Source: JAICUY01 sp038250515
GTDB lineage: Bacteria; Chloroflexota; Limnocylindria; QHBO01
DNA length: 12,171 nt
Reading direction: 5' to 3'
Assembly (NCBI GenBank): GCA_038250515.1
Contig: JBBSCG010000057.1
Location: forward strand, 1-12,171
The position numbers and the translations under genes are program-made. Positions 9,387 to 12,171 of this stretch are shown here, piece after piece (within the stretch, counting starts at the first letter, position 1; every line of letters begins with the position of its first letter). Under the pieces are notes generated by a model. That model made no database searches. It was not told where the DNA came from and was given only the letters and a program-made list of their open reading frames with translations.

Positions 9387-9395
9387 GAGCGGCAG

Positions 9396-10118
9396 TCAGC
9401 CGCCCGCGCGAGCGGCCGCGCCAACCACTGACGGCAGCTCCGCCAGGCTTCGCATGATCTGCACGTCGTCCATCGTCGCGTCGCCGGCGCGATCGAGCAG
9501 CAGCGCATCCATTCCGGCCGAGCGCGCTCCCGCGACATCAGCCCGATACGAGTCGCCGACCATGACCGCCTCCGACGCATCGACGCCGGCGCGATCGAGC
9601 GCCAGCCGAAAGAAGGCCGGATCTGGCTTGGCAACGCCGACCGAGCCCGAGGCGAGCACGAAATCGAGGTACGGGTCCAGCCCCAGCGACGCCAGGATGC
9701 CCTCGAGGTTCGAGCCCCAGTCGGAGACCACGGCCAGCATCGGTCCGGGGTCCGAACGAAGCTCGGTGAGCATCGGTATCACGTCCGGATAGAGCTCCCA
9801 GGCGTCCGGCGCGAACTGGCTTTCGAGCACCAGGTCGAGCAGTCGCCGCTGCTCCTCCATGCCGAGCTCGCGCAGCATCCGCGTGTGGTAGTCGCGCCAG
9901 GTCGCCTCGATCAGCGCGTCGTCGCCCCAGGTCGTGTTTTCCGCACGGTGATACTCGTCCCAGAACCACGCGTCGGCGGCCTCCCAGGCGGCCTGCAACT
10001 CCGCCTGGCCGATGACGTGGCCATGCCGCTCGAGCACGCCCGCCAGCGACTCGGCGAGCGTGCGGCGAGGGGAGAGCAGAGTGAAGCCGGCATCGAGGCA
10101 GACGAGTCGGTAGGCCAT
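9396..10118 (-). CDS. HAD superfamily hydrolase, subfamily IA (REG-2/HDHD3-like)
   Basis: This 240-residue protein has the four HAD motifs. Motif I is CLDAGFTLL with nucleophile D9; the usual second Asp is Gly (DAG), as in several subfamily IA and dehalogenase-type members. Motif II is VVSDWGSN (S132), motif III VAKPDP (K164), and motif IV VGDSYRADVAGARSAGM (D189, D194). Residues of about 20-100 form a helical cap of the C1 type, containing several Trp residues. The SDWGSNLEGILASLGL stretch and the following SVGVAKPDP resemble REG-2/HDHD3-like hydrolases. The substrate, probably a phosphate ester, is unknown. It is the first gene of a minus-strand pair with aspartate kinase, and it diverges from mutY across 87 bases. 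Confidence 0.86.
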   Translation of the reverse strand: MAYRLVCLDAGFTLLSPRRTLAESLAGVLERHGHVIGQAELQAAWEAADAWFWDEYHRAENTTWGDDALIEATWRDYHTRMLRELGMEEQRRLLDLVLESQFAPDAWELYPDVIPMLTELRSDPGPMLAVVSDWGSNLEGILASLGLDPYLDFVLASGSVGVAKPDPAFFRLALDRAGVDASEAVMVGDSYRADVAGARSAGMDALLLDRAGDATMDDVQIMRSLAELPSVVGAAARAGG

Positions 10119-10127
10119 GTGGGCGCA

Positions 10128-10133
10128 ACCCTA
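10128..10133 (-). promoter_or_regulatory. possible -10 box for the HAD/aspartate kinase unit
   Basis: On the minus strand this reads TAGGGT, ending 9 bases before the ATG at 10118. It keeps the TANNNT pattern but is a poor match in the middle. No -35 element is visible. Confidence 0.35.
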
Positions 10134-10193
10134 GCGCACACTCCTGCGCCGATGCCTCCACCACGCTGCTCCACCGCACCGTGCATCGACGCC

Positions 10194-10199
10194 TAGGAT
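10194..10199 (+). promoter_or_regulatory. -10 box of a putative leaderless promoter for mutY
   Basis: TAGGAT ends exactly 6 bases before the mutY ATG (10206). A transcript started at the standard distance would begin on the A of the start codon. No -35 hexamer is recognisable in the preceding divergent spacer. Confidence 0.5.
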
Positions 10200-10205
10200 T
10201 CGTGA

Positions 10206-11093
10206 ATGACTTCTTCGGAGCTCGCGGCGATGCGCCAGGCACTGCTTGCGTGGTATGCCGTCGAGCACCGCGACTTTCCGTGGCGCCACACGAGCGATCC
10301 GTACGCGGTGCTGGTCAGCGAGGTGATGCTGCAGCAGACCCAGGCATCGCGCGTGGCCGAGCGCTTCCCACGCTTCATGGACCGATTCCCCACTGTCGAG
10401 ACGCTGGCCCTCGCCACCGACGCCGAGGTCCTGGCCGAATGGAGCGGCCTCGGCTACAACCGACGGGCGCTCGCTGTGCATCGTGCTGCACGAAGCGTCG
10501 TGACGAGCGGCTGGCCGAGAGACGTGGCGGCACTCCAGCGACTCCCGGGTGCGGGCCCATACACCGCTCGGGCGATCGCCAGCCTTGCCTTTGGCCAGCC
10601 CGTCGGCGTGGTCGACACCAATGTGCGGCGATGGCTGCTGCGCCGCTTCCCCGTCGAGGACCGAGCAGCCGCGCTGCAGGCAGTGGCCGACGCGCTGGCG
10701 GTGCCAGGAACCGACGGCACCGCCGCCGCTTGGACGCACGCAACGATGGAATTCGGCGCCCGTATCTGCATGTCCCGCAACCCCGCATGCGATGCCTGCC
10801 CGATCAGGCATGGCTGCCCCTCACGCGACAATGCCGACCGGGTCCCGGTTCCGCGCCAGACAGCCTTCGCAGGCTCCAGCCGTGCTGCCCGCGGCCGCCT
10901 GCTGCGTGCCCTGAGCAAGGCGCCGGACCACCGAATCAGCATCACGGCCGCGCACGGGCTGCTCGACGGAACGCTCGATCAGGTCGTCGACGGGCTGGAG
11001 CGAGACGGCCTGCTGCATCGGTCAAAGCAGAGCCTGAAGCTGGGCGGCCCTCCGGCCGAAGATCCGGCATCGGTCGCTACAATCGAGCCATGA
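10206..11093 (+). CDS. mutY: A/G-specific adenine DNA glycosylase, no NUDIX-like domain
   Basis: This 295-residue repair enzyme removes adenine mispaired with 8-oxoguanine or guanine. The catalytic Glu is E39 in VSEVMLQQTQ and the catalytic Asp is D137 in VVDTNVRRW. The helix-hairpin-helix spans LQRLPGAGPYTARAIA (110-125). The 4Fe-4S site is C188-x6-C195-x2-C198-x5-C204. SEVMLQQTQ and the TNV segment distinguish MutY from endonuclease III. The usual MutT-like 8-oxoG recognition domain is absent. Instead about 65 residues after position 225 (GRLLRALSKA to GLLHRSKQSLKL) look like a winged-helix-type tail, a form I associate with actinobacterial MutY. ATG 10206 fits both the promoter box and the family N-terminus. 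The stop overlaps the next start in an ATGA junction. Confidence 0.92.
   Translation: MTSSELAAMRQALLAWYAVEHRDFPWRHTSDPYAVLVSEVMLQQTQASRVAERFPRFMDRFPTVETLALATDAEVLAEWSGLGYNRRALAVHRAARSVVTSGWPRDVAALQRLPGAGPYTARAIASLAFGQPVGVVDTNVRRWLLRRFPVEDRAAALQAVADALAVPGTDGTAAAWTHATMEFGARICMSRNPACDACPIRHGCPSRDNADRVPVPRQTAFAGSSRAARGRLLRALSKAPDHRISITAAHGLLDGTLDQVVDGLERDGLLHRSKQSLKLGGPPAEDPASVATIEP
11078..11083 (+). promoter_or_regulatory. -10 box inside the mutY 3' end, before the redoxin gene
   Basis: TACAAT, a close match to TATAAT, ends exactly 6 bases before the redoxin ATG (11090). It lies in the last codons of mutY. It would give the redoxin gene its own leaderless transcript in addition to read-through from mutY. 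Confidence 0.5.
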
Positions 11094-11599
11094 CCATCAA
11101 CGCGGCCGGCCTGCACGTCAAGGTCGGCGATCAGCTGCCGTCTGTCGGGCTGCGCGCCAGCGACGGGTTCCTGCTCAACCTGCGCAGCTTCGTCAGCAAG
11201 CGACCGGTGGTGCTCGTCTTCTTCGGCGCGCCCACCCTGTCCGGCGAGGTACGGAAGGACGGCGACGCCCTCGTCGAAGGGCTGAAGCGCGCCCACGCGC
11301 GACTCGCCGCCGCCGGAATTGCCCTGGTCGGCATCACCTGCGACAACGAGCGCCAGCAGGTCGAGTACGTCGAGGCGCAGGACCTCCCGTTCCTGCTGTT
11401 CAGCGACGAGCGACGCTCCGCGGTCGAGCTGCTCGGCGTGCCGACCACAGTCGACGGCGAGAACTACAACGCCCTGCCGACCGCCTTTGCAGTGGGCGTC
11501 GACGGCACGATCATCGACATCGTCGAAAACGCGACCCCCAAGGGGCTCATTGCCCGGCTCCTCGAGTCGATCGACGAAGCTCATCCCGCCCAGCCCTAG
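11090..11599 (+). CDS. peroxiredoxin-like (AhpC/TSA, redoxin fold) protein lacking the peroxidatic cysteine
   Basis: This 169-residue protein follows the thioredoxin-like fold of AhpC/TSA and BCP peroxiredoxins. It has VGDQLPSVGLRASDG at the N-terminus, VVLVFFGAP at the strand before the active site, ALVGITCDN at the next core strand, LPFLLFSDERRSAVELLGV in the middle, and TAFAVGVDGTIIDIV near the end. In active enzymes the helix after FF-x-P carries a PxxxTxxC motif. Here it reads GAPTLSGEV with Ser51 or Gly52 where Cys is expected. The only Cys, C84, lies on a core strand. Thiol peroxidase activity by the usual route is therefore unlikely, and a binding or regulatory role, or a non-peroxidase thioredoxin-fold function, should be considered. 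It overlaps mutY by 4 bases and precedes the alcohol dehydrogenase by 4. Confidence 0.8.
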   Translation: MTINAAGLHVKVGDQLPSVGLRASDGFLLNLRSFVSKRPVVLVFFGAPTLSGEVRKDGDALVEGLKRAHARLAAAGIALVGITCDNERQQVEYVEAQDLPFLLFSDERRSAVELLGVPTTVDGENYNALPTAFAVGVDGTIIDIVENATPKGLIARLLESIDEAHPAQP

Positions 11600-11603
11600 A
11601 CCG

Positions 11604-12171
11604 ATGCTGGCCGTCCGGCTGCCGGCCATCGGTCAGCCGCTGGAGCTCGTTGAGGTGCCGATGCCCAAACCACGCGCCACGGAAGTGCGCATCCGGGTCG
11701 CAGGCTGCGGCGTCTGCCGCACCGATCTGCACATCATCGAGGGATCGCAGCCTCGGGTGACCCCGCCGATCACGCTGGGCCATGAGGTCGCCGGCTGGAT
11801 CGACGCATTCGGGCCCGATGCCTCACGTTCGCTCCCACTCGGCGAGCCCGTGATCGTGTTCGGCGGTTGGGGCTGCGGCGTGTGCCGGGAGTGCCTCGGT
11901 GGCAACGAGCAGCGGTGCCCATTCGGCGCGTCGCCGGGCTTCCAGCGCGACGGCGGCTACGCCGAGTTCATGCTGATCCGCGATGCCCGCCATCTCGTCC
12001 CGCTCGGCTCGCTTGACCCGGTTCACGCCGCTCCCCTTGCGGATGCCGGCGTCACGCCGTTCCGCGCGGTTCGTCGCGCTGAGCCATGGTTGCAGCCCGG
12101 CGCGCGGGTGCTGCTCATCGGCTTCGGCGCGCTTGGGCAGTTCGCCATCCAGTACCTCGGGCGCACGCCCG
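11604..12171 (+). CDS. zinc-dependent alcohol dehydrogenase (MDR family), 3' truncated by the window edge
   Basis: The first 189 residues are visible, about 55% of a normal 340-350-residue medium-chain dehydrogenase. The catalytic zinc site is seen as C38 in GCGVCRTDLH and H60-E61 in LGHEVAG. The structural zinc lobe is C91-x2-C94-x2-C97-x7-C105 (GWGCGVCRECLGGNEQRC). SPGFQRDGGYAEF follows, typical of NAD(P)-dependent bacterial members, and the nucleotide-binding fold begins with LLIGFGALGQ (GxGxxG). It would interconvert alcohols and aldehydes or ketones with NAD(P); the substrate is unknown. ATG 11604 is 4 bases after the redoxin stop and gives the usual N-terminal length of about 35 residues before the catalytic Cys. 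No separate promoter box is visible, so it probably shares the mutY/redoxin transcript. Confidence 0.9.
   Translation, partial: MLAVRLPAIGQPLELVEVPMPKPRATEVRIRVAGCGVCRTDLHIIEGSQPRVTPPITLGHEVAGWIDAFGPDASRSLPLGEPVIVFGGWGCGVCRECLGGNEQRCPFGASPGFQRDGGYAEFMLIRDARHLVPLGSLDPVHAAPLADAGVTPFRAVRRAEPWLQPGARVLLIGFGALGQFAIQYLGRTP

Noticed and set aside
10119..10205. Possible small RNA or operator in the divergent HAD/mutY spacer
   Set aside because: Only the two weak -10 boxes stand out; no strong inverted repeat or conserved RNA structure could be seen.
10181..11089. Upstream extension of the redoxin reading frame through mutY
   Set aside because: The frame is open by chance; the extension is Arg/Pro-rich shadow sequence, while ATG 11090 has a -10 box and begins the redoxin fold.

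Overview
The window is a gene-dense, high-GC bacterial chromosomal segment. It has short or overlapping gene junctions and almost no recognisable Shine-Dalgarno sequences. No stretch over 300 bases lacks a gene; the largest gaps are about 133 bases (after the threonine synthase gene) and 87 bases (between the divergent HAD and mutY genes). No tRNA, rRNA, CRISPR array, insertion sequence or phage gene was seen. The codon use, the style of the MutY and alcohol dehydrogenase proteins, and the many -10-like hexamers placed directly before start codons suggest a high-GC lineage that uses leaderless mRNAs, such as Actinomycetota, high-GC Chloroflexota or relatives. The exact phylum cannot be fixed by eye.

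Layout: (1) Positions 2-202 hold the C-terminal end of a 2-oxoglutarate dehydrogenase E1-type protein, converging on a minus-strand GT39-like membrane glycosyltransferase (245-1726). (2) The glycosyltransferase diverges from threonine synthase thrC (1767-2822) across about 40 bases that hold two back-to-back -10 boxes. ThrC ends at a hairpin plus T5 terminator. (3) A plus-strand series follows: a membrane-anchored neutral zinc metallopeptidase (2956-3816), 3-methyladenine DNA glycosylase I (3798-4397), homoserine kinase thrB (4410-5336), an ABC-F ATPase (5341-7338) and an EamA-type exporter (7335-8312). (4) A minus-strand pair, a HAD hydrolase and then a short aspartate kinase (10118 down to 8352), converges on the exporter. 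(5) A second plus-strand series starts at mutY (10206-11093), then a peroxiredoxin-like protein without its peroxidatic cysteine (11090-11599) and a zinc alcohol dehydrogenase cut by the window edge (11604-12171).

Functionally, three steps of the aspartate-to-threonine pathway lie within 7.7 kb: aspartate kinase, homoserine kinase and threonine synthase. They are in separate transcription units and interleaved with other genes. Aspartate-semialdehyde dehydrogenase and homoserine dehydrogenase are absent from the window. An EamA exporter beside this set could be an amino-acid or metabolite exporter, but that is inference. Two base-excision-repair glycosylases (Tag and MutY) are also present.

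Most content is housekeeping and I see no clear new defence or mobile system. The most notable signals are a recurrent TANNNT-N6-to-9-start arrangement in front of six genes, the overlapping divergent promoters at 1727-1766, the cysteine-less peroxiredoxin fold protein coupled to mutY, and an aspartate kinase with a reduced regulatory region.
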